This document shows, piece by piece, positions 7,375 to 15,320 of a DNA stretch of 18,638 nucleotides (position 1 is the first letter of the stretch; every line of letters begins with the position of its first letter). This DNA is from Bacteroidota bacterium (GTDB lineage Bacteria > Bacteroidota > Bacteroidia > Bacteroidales > VadinHA17), in assembly GCA_030613125.1 (NCBI GenBank), contig JAUWMO010000020.1, positions 1 through 18,638 on the forward strand, read 5' to 3'. Under the pieces are notes generated by a model, which was given only the letters and a program-made list of their open reading frames with translations, made no database searches and was not told where the DNA came from. The position numbers were made by a program, and so were the translations under genes.

Positions 7375-7406
7375 TTTCATTTTTAATACAAATAATCCTA
7401 AGTTTG
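7375..7406 (+). promoter_or_regulatory. Candidate promoter for the receptor-lipoprotein unit
   Basis: TAAGTTTG at 7399-7406 is an exact match to the Bacteroidota -7 element TAnnTTTG. TTTC at 7375-7378, one base from the TTTG of the -33 element, is 20 nt before it, which is normal spacing. Transcription would start near 7412, leaving a leader of about 15 nt before the ATG at 7427. Confidence 0.45.
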
Positions 7407-7426
7407 ATATCTATTTTTTTTAAGAG

Positions 7427-10258
7427 ATGAGAAAAGTTATTTTCCTGTTCTTATTTATTGGTTTCATTTTTTCAAATTCACTTCTTTTTGGCCAGGTAAG
7501 GGCTGATATATCAGGTAGAATTATTGATATAGAAACTATGGAACCCCTTTCCGGGGTAAATATTGTTTTAAAAGGAACGACCATAGGGGCTGTTTCAGAT
7601 TTAAAAGGATATTTTTTCCTTTCAGCACAGATTGCTCTTCCTTGCACTATAAGGTTTACAATGATTGGTTATCAACCTGAAGAATATGAAATAAAGGAAA
7701 GGGTCATCTCGGGCCTCAGGGTTAAATTAAAGCCAATCACTTATATTGGGGAAGAAATTATTATCTCTGCTCCTGTGGTAGAAGTGGAACAGAAAACAAT
7801 GAAGGAAATTGTTTCTGTAGAACTAATGGATGCCCTGGGAATCAAGGATTCCCCTTCTCCTAATTTTTACAATGCACTCAGCAACCTGAAAGGAGTAGAT
7901 GTAATTAAACAAAGTATGCAGTTTATGACGGTGAATGCAAGGGGGTTTAATTCAACTGTAAATACTCGGTTTGTACAAATTGTGGATGGAATGGACAATC
8001 AGGCTCCGGGGATGAATTTTTCAATTGGAAATATTATGGGAACCTATGAACTTGATGTTGAGTCGATAAAATTTCTGCCAGGACCTTCTTCGGTACGTTA
8101 TGGAGGGAACGTATTAAATGGTTTACTGATAATGAATAGTAAAAGCCCATTCAGGTTTCAGGGATTGAGCATGTATGTCAAGCCGGGAGTCAGTGATGTA
8201 AAGGCCGGGAGTGATGCTCCTTTCCAGTTTATGGGTAAAGGATTAATTGATATGGGAATTCGTTATGCAAAATCATTTAACAACAAATTTGCATTTAAGG
8301 TGAATGCTTCCTATATGAAAGGGGTGGATTGGTTTGCTGATGACACAACCAACATCAGACCGGGGAATATACACTATGAATACGATCCAGGTCATGATGC
8401 CTTAAATAAATACGGGGATGAAGTAATTGCCTATTTGCCCATTGGTGACAACAGGCAAAACATAATTGTTTCCCGCACAGGATATCAGGATAAATATCTT
8501 GTTAACAATGATGTTTTCAGTCTTAAACTTGGAGGTTCGATACATTACAGAATCGGTGAGAATTTTACCGCAATCCTTCAGGGTAATTTTGGAAATGCTA
8601 CTACTGTTTACACGGAAGATAACAGAACTTCACTTTCTAATTTCGAAATTTACCAGGGAAAAGCCGAAATCATCAGTGATGAATTTTTATTAAGAGCTTA
8701 TGCCACTCAGCAAAAAACAGGTCACACTTATGATTCGAGGTTTCTTGCCGTTCATCTTAATAGAAGCTGGAAAAGTGATGAAAAATGGTTTCGTGATTAT
8801 TACAATACTTATAGTGGTGCACTTTCTAAATACGGGTTAAATCCTGGGGATCATGCCGCAGCCAGGGCTTTTGCGGATGGAGGAAGACTTATTCCGGGAA
8901 CCAAAGAATTTGAACAAGAAAAAAACAAAATAATCAATGAAACTGATTTTAATAATGGAGCTCAGACAATCAATAACTCTGCCCTGTATCACCTGGACAG
9001 CAGATATAATTTTCATAATCTGACAGACCTTATTGATATTGAAATTGGGGGAAATTACAGGTTCTATGATCTGGAATCTTATGGCAGTATTTATCCCGAT
9101 TCAGCGGACAATGATATTACATTTTATGAATACGGCTTTTATATTCAGCTTAAAAAGAATCTTTTAGGAGAAGCCCTTTCATTCAATTTATCTGCAAGGT
9201 TTGATAAAAGTGAGAACTTTGCCAGTCATTTTACACCCCGGTTTTCAGTAATTTATTCCTTAAAAAAAACACATCATTTCAGGGCCTCACTTCTTACAGG
9301 ATACAGAAACCCGAGTGCAAAAGAACAGTTTGCAAAAAAGGACCTCGGCAATGCCTGGCTGGTAGGAGGGCTGGAAGAGAATGTTAGGACGCTCAATATT
9401 CCGGGAAACAGTTTTTATGTTCCAGGCGTTTTGGCTTTTAATGATGCCGTATCAAGAGACATTAACAATGATAATGATCCATGGGCACCTGAGCAAGCTG
9501 CACTTAAGAATCTCACAATACTGGAGGAGAATATAGTAAAAGAAAATGAAATTAAGTCCCTTTCCCCTGAACAGGTATTTTCTTTTGAAATTGGTTATAA
9601 AACAAAATTGTTTAATCGAATTTTCTTAGATGCAGTATATTACCACAGCACTTATAAAAATTTTATTGGTCTGGTTGAGATCATTAAGCCACAAACCAGT
9701 CCACTTACTGACCTTTATACTGCCTCTACCCAGATTAACAATTCCTCACAAATGGACAAATACTTTATTTATACCAATTCTCAAAACCGGATAGTTATTC
9801 AAGGTCTTTCCACAGGCCTAAAGTATATTACCCCTGTTAGGGTAATTTTATCAGGAAATGCTACCTGGTCAAATATTTCCAGGGTAGCAGACGATCCCCT
9901 GATTCCAGGATTTAACACACCTAAATTTAAATTCAATGTATCCATTGCGAATCGTCGTATGGATAAAATGGAAAATAATCCTGGATTTAAAAATGTAGGC
10001 TTTAACCTGGTATGGAGGTGGCAGTCCAAAATCCTTTGGGAAAGCCCTTTTGGGAATGGATGGATTGATCCTGCCGGTACCTGGGACATTCAGGTTTCTT
10101 ATCATTTTCATAACCCTGAATCTATCCTGAAAATGGGAGTTTCAAATTTTTTCAATATACCGTATACTACCTCTTTTGGCGGACCCCAGATCGGCTCGTT
10201 TTATTATGTTTCTTTCATGATAGAAAATCTTTTTAACAGATCAAATTATGGTAAATAG
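7427..10258 (+). CDS. TonB-dependent outer-membrane receptor
   Basis: This 943-residue protein begins with a signal peptide (about 1-22, ending LFGQ). A carboxypeptidase-regulatory-like beta-sandwich follows (about 26-105, with DISGRIIDIETMEPLSGVNI and GTTIGAVSDLKGYF). The plug domain (about 135-240) contains NARGFNS, IVDGMDN and VESIKFLPGPSSVRYGG. The remainder is a long beta-barrel of alternating aromatic strands. The family imports bulky ligands through the outer membrane using TonB energy. The N-terminal extension is typical of Bacteroidota receptors. It is not paired with a SusD gene: the overlapping partner is an SGNH lipoprotein, which suggests a lipid, ester or acylated ligand. That ligand is inference. 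The terminal barrel strand ends in an aromatic (MIENLF), but six more residues follow (RSNYGK), encoded in or next to the overlap with the next gene. Confidence 0.93.
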   Translation: MRKVIFLFLFIGFIFSNSLLFGQVRADISGRIIDIETMEPLSGVNIVLKGTTIGAVSDLKGYFFLSAQIALPCTIRFTMIGYQPEEYEIKERVISGLRVKLKPITYIGEEIIISAPVVEVEQKTMKEIVSVELMDALGIKDSPSPNFYNALSNLKGVDVIKQSMQFMTVNARGFNSTVNTRFVQIVDGMDNQAPGMNFSIGNIMGTYELDVESIKFLPGPSSVRYGGNVLNGLLIMNSKSPFRFQGLSMYVKPGVSDVKAGSDAPFQFMGKGLIDMGIRYAKSFNNKFAFKVNASYMKGVDWFADDTTNIRPGNIHYEYDPGHDALNKYGDEVIAYLPIGDNRQNIIVSRTGYQDKYLVNNDVFSLKLGGSIHYRIGENFTAILQGNFGNATTVYTEDNRTSLSNFEIYQGKAEIISDEFLLRAYATQQKTGHTYDSRFLAVHLNRSWKSDEKWFRDYYNTYSGALSKYGLNPGDHAAARAFADGGRLIPGTKEFEQEKNKIINETDFNNGAQTINNSALYHLDSRYNFHNLTDLIDIEIGGNYRFYDLESYGSIYPDSADNDITFYEYGFYIQLKKNLLGEALSFNLSARFDKSENFASHFTPRFSVIYSLKKTHHFRASLLTGYRNPSAKEQFAKKDLGNAWLVGGLEENVRTLNIPGNSFYVPGVLAFNDAVSRDINNDNDPWAPEQAALKNLTILEENIVKENEIKSLSPEQVFSFEIGYKTKLFNRIFLDAVYYHSTYKNFIGLVEIIKPQTSPLTDLYTASTQINNSSQMDKYFIYTNSQNRIVIQGLSTGLKYITPVRVILSGNATWSNISRVADDPLIPGFNTPKFKFNVSIANRRMDKMENNPGFKNVGFNLVWRWQSKILWESPFGNGWIDPAGTWDIQVSYHFHNPESILKMGVSNFFNIPYTTSFGGPQIGSFYYVSFMIENLFNRSNYGK

Positions 10259-11738
10259 GCTTCTGATACCAGGATCTTTTCTATTCATACTCATGATGAT
10301 GTCATGCAGTTATGATTTCCCGGAGTTGAACCAGGAATATTCAAATGGAACGATTGATGCCTCAAGGTATATTAGTCTTGGAGACGGATTTTCTGCCGGT
10401 ACTATGGATGGAGCTCTTTATTCGCAGGGTCAAAACTCTTCTTTCCCCCTAATTCTTTCAATTCAACTGAATATTGGACAAAATTCGTCTTTTATGCAAC
10501 CGGATATAAATTCAGTGAATGGATTTAATGCTATGACATCTGATAGTGTAAACATAAATGGAAAGTGGATCTATATTTATTCAACCCAAACACAAGCTGA
10601 ACCGGAAAGAATCCTGACAGTTGGTGAAGCCCCGGAATTTTATGCAGGAGAGATGAGTGCCCCGGGAAATTTTTCGGTTCCTTTTGCAAAGAGTTTTGAA
10701 ATACTTAGTCCTTCCTTATCAAATAACATTTATTATGAAAGATTTGCCAGTGATCCGGGGAATTCAAGTTTACTGGATGATGTAGTAAATAATGATCCTG
10801 GATTTTTTACTCTTTGGATTGGAATGAATGATTTCCTTGGGTATGCAATTTCAGGTGAAACCGGCAATCCCTACCCATCCTTAGATCCAGAGCTGAACAA
10901 TAAAAAAGATCTAACATCCATTGATTTATTTGAATCTGCAATTGATTCGATTCTTGCTCAGCTCCTTGTTAACCCTAAGGCAACCGGACTAATTGCTCAA
11001 TTGCCTCAATTTGACGATCTGCCATTCTTCTATACCTACCCATACAATTTTATTAGAATGGAAAATAGTGAACTTGGTGCTTTCTACAGTCATTATAGGG
11101 AATTTAACGATGCCGTATCCAATCACAACATAAATCATCCCGATAATAAACGCCCATTTATTAATTATCACGATAATGGGGTAAATCTTTACCCGCAAGA
11201 ACCTGTAGTTTACGATGAAAGTTTAGTGAATGCATTCTATCCTGATGGGATAACACCTTTACCTAAAATCAGACAAGTAAGAGAAGGAGAATTAATACTG
11301 CTTACGTACCCGGTTGAAAAAAGTGATTATGGGACCATCATCCCGGCATCAGAGGAGTATTATCTTTCTGAAAAACAAATTGAAATTATCAAACAAAGAA
11401 CAGATGCCTACAATGCAGTAATTGAGAACCAGATAAATAAATACGCAGGACGACTGCACCTGGTTCCACTGACAGGAATTATTCATGATATTGCCGAAAC
11501 CGGTAAATACACTGCATGGGGAATGCCAAACAGTACCGATATCAAATACTTTAATGGAGTCCCTATTGAAGGAACTCTTGGATTGAACAGTATCTTCTCA
11601 CTGGATGGGCTGCACTTTAACCAAAGGGGCAATGCCTTTATTGCAAACCAGTTTATTGAAGTAATGAACAATCAGTACCAGGCGAACATCCCTTTTGCGA
11701 ATATAAACTCCTATATTGGAAATACTATTTCGAATTAA
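10248..11738 (+). CDS. SGNH/GDSL-hydrolase-like lipoprotein with altered nucleophile motif
   Basis: The 496-residue protein has a lipoprotein signal peptide with the acylated cysteine at C20 (LMMMSC), so it is lipid-anchored and probably at the outer membrane. The SGNH blocks are recognisable. Block I is YISLGDGFSAG (41-51), followed by the conserved DGALYSQGQ. Block III is IGMND (191-195), with the oxyanion-hole N194. Block V is DGLHF (453-457), with the catalytic D453 and H456. In block I the residue after GD, normally the nucleophile serine, is G47 (codon GGA); S49 lies two residues later. The enzyme may be inactive, use S49, or act as a binding protein. The ATG at 10248 overlaps the receptor gene by 11 nt, which implies translational coupling and a shared job. 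Homologous lipases and lysophospholipases act on esters; the substrate here is unknown. Confidence 0.85.
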   Translation: MVNRLLIPGSFLFILMMMSCSYDFPELNQEYSNGTIDASRYISLGDGFSAGTMDGALYSQGQNSSFPLILSIQLNIGQNSSFMQPDINSVNGFNAMTSDSVNINGKWIYIYSTQTQAEPERILTVGEAPEFYAGEMSAPGNFSVPFAKSFEILSPSLSNNIYYERFASDPGNSSLLDDVVNNDPGFFTLWIGMNDFLGYAISGETGNPYPSLDPELNNKKDLTSIDLFESAIDSILAQLLVNPKATGLIAQLPQFDDLPFFYTYPYNFIRMENSELGAFYSHYREFNDAVSNHNINHPDNKRPFINYHDNGVNLYPQEPVVYDESLVNAFYPDGITPLPKIRQVREGELILLTYPVEKSDYGTIIPASEEYYLSEKQIEIIKQRTDAYNAVIENQINKYAGRLHLVPLTGIIHDIAETGKYTAWGMPNSTDIKYFNGVPIEGTLGLNSIFSLDGLHFNQRGNAFIANQFIEVMNNQYQANIPFANINSYIGNTISN

Positions 11739-11774
11739 AAACTCTCTACTGCAAAAAGTTCCCTATAATCCTTA

Positions 11775-13868
11775 TTATTTCAGATAAGTATCCAACCAGG
11801 AGAAAAATTCCCTTTGCCAAAGAATGCTGTTTTGTGGTTTTAAAATGAAATGTGTTTCATCAGGGAAAAACAATAACCTGGCTGGTATGCCTCTTAATTT
11901 CGCAGCGTTAAATGCCTGCAAGCTTTCTGTATATGGTATTCTTAAGTCATTTGCCCCTGTAATTATCAGAATGGGTGTATCCCAGTTCCATACAAATTTA
12001 TGAGGTGAGGTTGCATATGATTTCTTTGCAGTTTTATTGTTTTGTTCCCAGTATGGTCCTCCATAGTCATAGTTCACAAAAAAGATCTCATCAGTTGCTG
12101 CATACATGCTAATAAAATTGTAGATCCCACAATGTGAAATGAATGCTTTAAACCTCTTATCATGGTGTCCTGCCAGCCAAAAAACAGAAAATCCACCATA
12201 ACTGGCCCCAACAGCACCCAACCGGTTTTCATCAATATAAGGTTCTTTTTTCAGTTCATCGATCGCACTCAGATAATCTTTCATATTCTGACCTCCATAA
12301 TCACCCGATATCTGCTCGTTCCATTCCTGGCCAAAGGTAGGAAGACCACGCCTGTTAGGTGCTACAACAATATAATCGTTGGCAGCCATCATCTGAAAAT
12401 TCCATCTGTAACTAAAAAATTGGCTGACGGCACTTTGCGGGCCACCCTGGCAATAAAGAAGTGCAGGATATTTCTTTTCAGGATCAAAACCGGGTGGATA
12501 AATCACCCATACCAACATATCTTTCTTATCGGTAGTTTTTACCCATCGTTTTTCCACCTTTCCCATCTCAATGTGATCATAAATTTCCTTGTTCACAAAA
12601 CTTAATTGTGTTTCTGCTCCGTTCTTTTGGTCAATACTGAAAATCTCAGTTGCCATTGACATAGTCATTTTTGCCCCGATAAGGGATTCCCCGGCAGGTA
12701 TTAACTGGGTATAATTAAAATCGCCGTTTGTGATCTGCCTGATTTTGCCTGTATTCACGTCAATTTCATATAACTGATAGGTGGCATGTGTGCCGCTTAT
12801 GAAATACAGCCCCGTTCCATCATCCTTCCAGTTCAGGGATGAGACATTTTGATCAAAATCTGATGTCAAATAGCTTTTATCACCAGTTTCCAGGTTATGG
12901 ATAAACAACCTATCTTTATCGGCTTCATATCCGGGAGTAGCCATGCTTTGAAAGGCAATCAAATTTCCATCAGGTGAAAAAACAGGGTATTTATCATACC
13001 CGGGCATTCCCTCTGTAATGTTTATAGTGCTCTCATCTTTAATACTATACAGGTAAATATCAGAATTAGTACTGACAGCATAATCAACGCCCTTCAATTT
13101 CTTACAGGTATAGGCAATAAAATTACCATCGGGGCTCCAGCATATTTCAGAATCATCAAAATATGGTGATAATGGTGTATCATAAGGTTCTCCTTCCAGA
13201 ATATCCTTACCCTCACCAACTGATCCCTCATTATAATCAGCAACAAAAATATGGCTGTATGCATAATCTTCCCAGTGATTCCAGTGTCTGTACATCAAAT
13301 CATCGATGATCCGGACATTAACATCCGGAAGATCAGGGTAAATTTCCTGGGGGGTTGGGTCCATTTTCACATCCTTCAAATAATAAATTTTATCTCCGGC
13401 AGGTGCATATTCAAAGCTATTAATCCCGCCCTCAATGATTGTTACTTGAGTAGGAAAACCTCCATATGAACCTACTTCCCATAGCTGGACTGTACCTGAT
13501 TCACCCGAAAGGAATCCGATTTTTTCACCATTATGAGTCCATCGTGGATGAAATCCTGGCATATCTGTCACCAGGGCTAAATCTCCTCCATTAACAGATA
13601 ATGAATATAAGTTTGTTATACTTTTATTGGTCTTATAATCGTATTTAGTCATACTGAAGACAATGGTATTCCTGTCAGGAGAAACCTGCAGACCTCCAAT
13701 CCTTGAGAATTTCCAAAGTATCTCAGGGGTCATTTTCCCACCTGCAATTTCCTCCTGCGTAAGATGATTGGAAAAATCAGGTTCACTTGCCTCTGTTTTT
13801 TTTTCAGTAATCCTGGAACAGGATATAAAAAAAGCTCCCAGAAAAAAAATAATAACCAGTTTTCTCAT
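11775..13868 (-). CDS. S9-family serine peptidase lipoprotein, DPP5-like
   Basis: This 697-residue protein has a lipoprotein signal with cysteine C17 (AFFISC). A beta-propeller follows (about 45-420), built from PD40/WD40-like repeats such as CWSPDGNFIAY and VFSPDGNLIAF. An alpha/beta-hydrolase domain (about 445-697) completes it. The catalytic triad is S556 in GASYGGF, D641 in ITGANDLRIPY and H673 in PDETHF. Length and architecture resemble dipeptidyl peptidase 5 and acylaminoacyl peptidases of the prolyl oligopeptidase family, which release dipeptides in the periplasm of asaccharolytic Bacteroidota. DPP5 rather than another S9 type is a judgement from overall likeness. It lies downstream of recA on the same strand but is separated from it by a strong terminator, so it needs its own promoter. 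Confidence 0.93.
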   Translation of the reverse strand: MRKLVIIFFLGAFFISCSRITEKKTEASEPDFSNHLTQEEIAGGKMTPEILWKFSRIGGLQVSPDRNTIVFSMTKYDYKTNKSITNLYSLSVNGGDLALVTDMPGFHPRWTHNGEKIGFLSGESGTVQLWEVGSYGGFPTQVTIIEGGINSFEYAPAGDKIYYLKDVKMDPTPQEIYPDLPDVNVRIIDDLMYRHWNHWEDYAYSHIFVADYNEGSVGEGKDILEGEPYDTPLSPYFDDSEICWSPDGNFIAYTCKKLKGVDYAVSTNSDIYLYSIKDESTINITEGMPGYDKYPVFSPDGNLIAFQSMATPGYEADKDRLFIHNLETGDKSYLTSDFDQNVSSLNWKDDGTGLYFISGTHATYQLYEIDVNTGKIRQITNGDFNYTQLIPAGESLIGAKMTMSMATEIFSIDQKNGAETQLSFVNKEIYDHIEMGKVEKRWVKTTDKKDMLVWVIYPPGFDPEKKYPALLYCQGGPQSAVSQFFSYRWNFQMMAANDYIVVAPNRRGLPTFGQEWNEQISGDYGGQNMKDYLSAIDELKKEPYIDENRLGAVGASYGGFSVFWLAGHHDKRFKAFISHCGIYNFISMYAATDEIFFVNYDYGGPYWEQNNKTAKKSYATSPHKFVWNWDTPILIITGANDLRIPYTESLQAFNAAKLRGIPARLLFFPDETHFILKPQNSILWQREFFSWLDTYLK

Positions 13869-13895
13869 AATTATTAAATTTTAAATGTTTTCAAC

Positions 13896-13928
13896 AAAAA
13901 TCCGGAAAACTTACAGGAAGTTTCCCGG
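13896..13928 (-). terminator. Intrinsic terminator of recA
   Basis: Read on the minus strand, the 11-bp stem CCGGGAAACTT / AAGTTTTCCGG (13928-13902) has a five-base loop and one G-U wobble. It is followed directly by ATTTTTG. It lies about 37 nt past the recA stop and before the S9 peptidase gene, so it insulates the peptidase from recA transcription. Confidence 0.8.
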
Positions 13929-13964
13929 TTTCAATATGTAAGTGTTTGTTACTTTTCCAAATTC

Positions 13965-14987
13965 TCAATGCTTACTTTTTTCCGGTTTGCAAGCTTCAAT
14001 AATCTTCGATCTTATCTCATCCAATAACTCCGGATTATCCTCTAAAATTTGTTTGACACTTTCTCTTCCCTGACCGAGTTTAGTATCTCCATAACTGAAC
14101 CACGAACCGCTTTTTTTAATAAGGTCCAGATCAACACCTAAATCAATTATCTCACCGGTTTTCGATATTCCTGTCCCAAACATCATATCGAACTCTGCCT
14201 TTTTAAAGGGTGGGGCCATTTTGTTTTTCACTACTTTAACTCTGGTACGGCTTCCTTTGGCCTCATCTCCATCTTTAATCTGGCCTATTCTTCTTATATC
14301 TAATCTGACAGAGGAATAGAACTTAAGTGCATTCCCGCCGGTTGTGGTCTCCGGATTTCCAAACATTACTCCTATCTTTTCCCTTAATTGGTTAATGAAC
14401 ATACATGTAGTATTTGTCTTACTGATGTTTGCAGCAAGTTTCCTGAGTGCCTTTGACATCAACCTTGCCTGCAGTCCTACACTAGTGTCTCCCATTTCAC
14501 CTTCAATCTCAGCCCTGGGTGTAAGTGCGGCTACAGAGTCAATCACTATAATATCAATAGCTCCCGATCTTATCAAATGATCAGTAATCTCCAGTGCTTG
14601 TTCTCCATTGTCAGGCTGTGATATTAAGAGGTTCTCAATATCCACACCCAGATTTTCAGCATAAAACCTGTCAAAAGCATGTTCCGCATCTATGAATGCA
14701 GCTATTCCACCTGCCTTCTGGGCCTCTGCAATAGCATGTATTGCAAGGGTTGTTTTCCCCGAAGCTTCAGGACCATAAATCTCAATCACCCTGCCTCTGG
14801 GATATCCACCAATCCCTAATGCCAAATCAAGTGATATTGAACCGGATGGAATGAAAGAAAATTTCCCGATAGGCTGGTCGCCTAATTTCATAATAGCTCC
14901 TCTGCCAAAATCCTTTTCAATCTTATCTGTGGTTAATTGCAAAGCTTTAAGTTTTTCCTTGCTGATTTCTTTCTTTTCCTGCTCCAT
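13965..14987 (-). CDS. recA: Recombinase RecA
   Basis: This 340-residue RecA carries all core motifs of the ATP-dependent strand-exchange protein of homologous recombination. The Walker A box GPEASGKT is at 72-79, and the Walker B strand IDIIVIDSVAAL at 144-155. The DNA-binding L2 region is near 195-222 (INQLREKIGVMFGNPETTTGGN). The C-terminal domain ends EACKPEKSKH, shorter and less acidic than in E. coli. The ATG at 14987 is supported by the usual N-terminal helix. Upstream is a truncated bcp gene, where relatives such as Porphyromonas carry an intact bcp cotranscribed with recA. No LexA-type operator was recognised. Loss of the upstream gene's 5' half implies that recA now depends on another promoter. 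Confidence 0.98.
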   Translation of the reverse strand: MEQEKKEISKEKLKALQLTTDKIEKDFGRGAIMKLGDQPIGKFSFIPSGSISLDLALGIGGYPRGRVIEIYGPEASGKTTLAIHAIAEAQKAGGIAAFIDAEHAFDRFYAENLGVDIENLLISQPDNGEQALEITDHLIRSGAIDIIVIDSVAALTPRAEIEGEMGDTSVGLQARLMSKALRKLAANISKTNTTCMFINQLREKIGVMFGNPETTTGGNALKFYSSVRLDIRRIGQIKDGDEAKGSRTRVKVVKNKMAPPFKKAEFDMMFGTGISKTGEIIDLGVDLDLIKKSGSWFSYGDTKLGQGRESVKQILEDNPELLDEIRSKIIEACKPEKSKH

Positions 14988-15038
14988 TGAATTATGTTAA
15001 ATAAATAAATATTTGTTATCCGGATTATATTAATCTTC

Positions 15039-15056
15039 AAATGCTTCTCAGCATTT
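15039..15056 (-). other. GAGA-loop hairpin between the bcp remnant and recA
   Basis: On the minus strand, AAATGCT-GAGA-AGCATTT forms a perfect 7-bp stem closed by a GNRA-type tetraloop, starting two bases after the bcp stop codon. No T run follows, so it is unlikely to be a strong terminator. It could be an RNA-processing or stability element in the former bcp-recA message. Confidence 0.35.
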
Positions 15057-15058
15057 AA

Positions 15059-15235
15059 TTACAGCGATATTTCTGCTATGATCTGTGCAGCATGATCCTT
15101 TGTTTTCACCTTGGGAAAGATCTTAATAATGACTCCATCTTCATTAATGACAAATGTTGTACGATTTACTCCCATATACGATCTTCCATACATCTTTTTC
15201 TCTCCCCAAACACCATAATCTTTTAATTGGATCAT
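15059..15235 (-). pseudogene. bcp: C-terminal remnant of thiol peroxidase Bcp
   Basis: The frame encodes 58 residues from the first ATG (15235). They match only the C-terminal part of Bcp-type peroxiredoxin, with DYGVWGEKKMYGRSYMGVN, then TTFVINEDG and a closing helix ending AEISL. An in-frame TGA lies at 15247-15245, four codons before the ATG. The N-terminal half, including the thioredoxin-fold strands and the peroxidatic cysteine, is absent. Translation of the 73 nt further upstream shows nothing like it. Full-length Bcp is about 150 residues. The remnant lies directly upstream of recA, where relatives have intact bcp, so it most likely results from a deletion or rearrangement that removed the 5' half. 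The retained sequence has no internal stop or frameshift, which suggests a recent event or an assembly fault. Confidence 0.85.
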
Positions 15236-15320
15236 ATCACATTTTCATTTTGAAAATTTAGGTAAAATTACGAAGTTTACAGCAATATTTCAGAATTCCA
15301 TAATAACTTTTTATAAGATT

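Noticed and set aside
7281..7426. An AGGAGG sequence upstream of mnmD that looks like a strong ribosome binding site.
   Set aside because: It is 15 nt from the mnmD ATG, and the nearer ATG leads to an immediate stop; Bacteroidota rarely rely on such sites, so no start decision rests on it.
12162..12605. A 147-codon plus-strand open frame opposite the S9 peptidase gene.
   Set aside because: It lies wholly inside a well-supported gene on the other strand, over the catalytic-domain region, and has no recognisable domain; it is a shadow frame.
15248..15320. Search for the missing N-terminal part of bcp in other frames next to the remnant, including a short PKFSK-like reading before the stop.
   Set aside because: The surrounding translation does not resemble a peroxiredoxin and contains no cysteine motif, so a simple frameshift does not explain the truncation.
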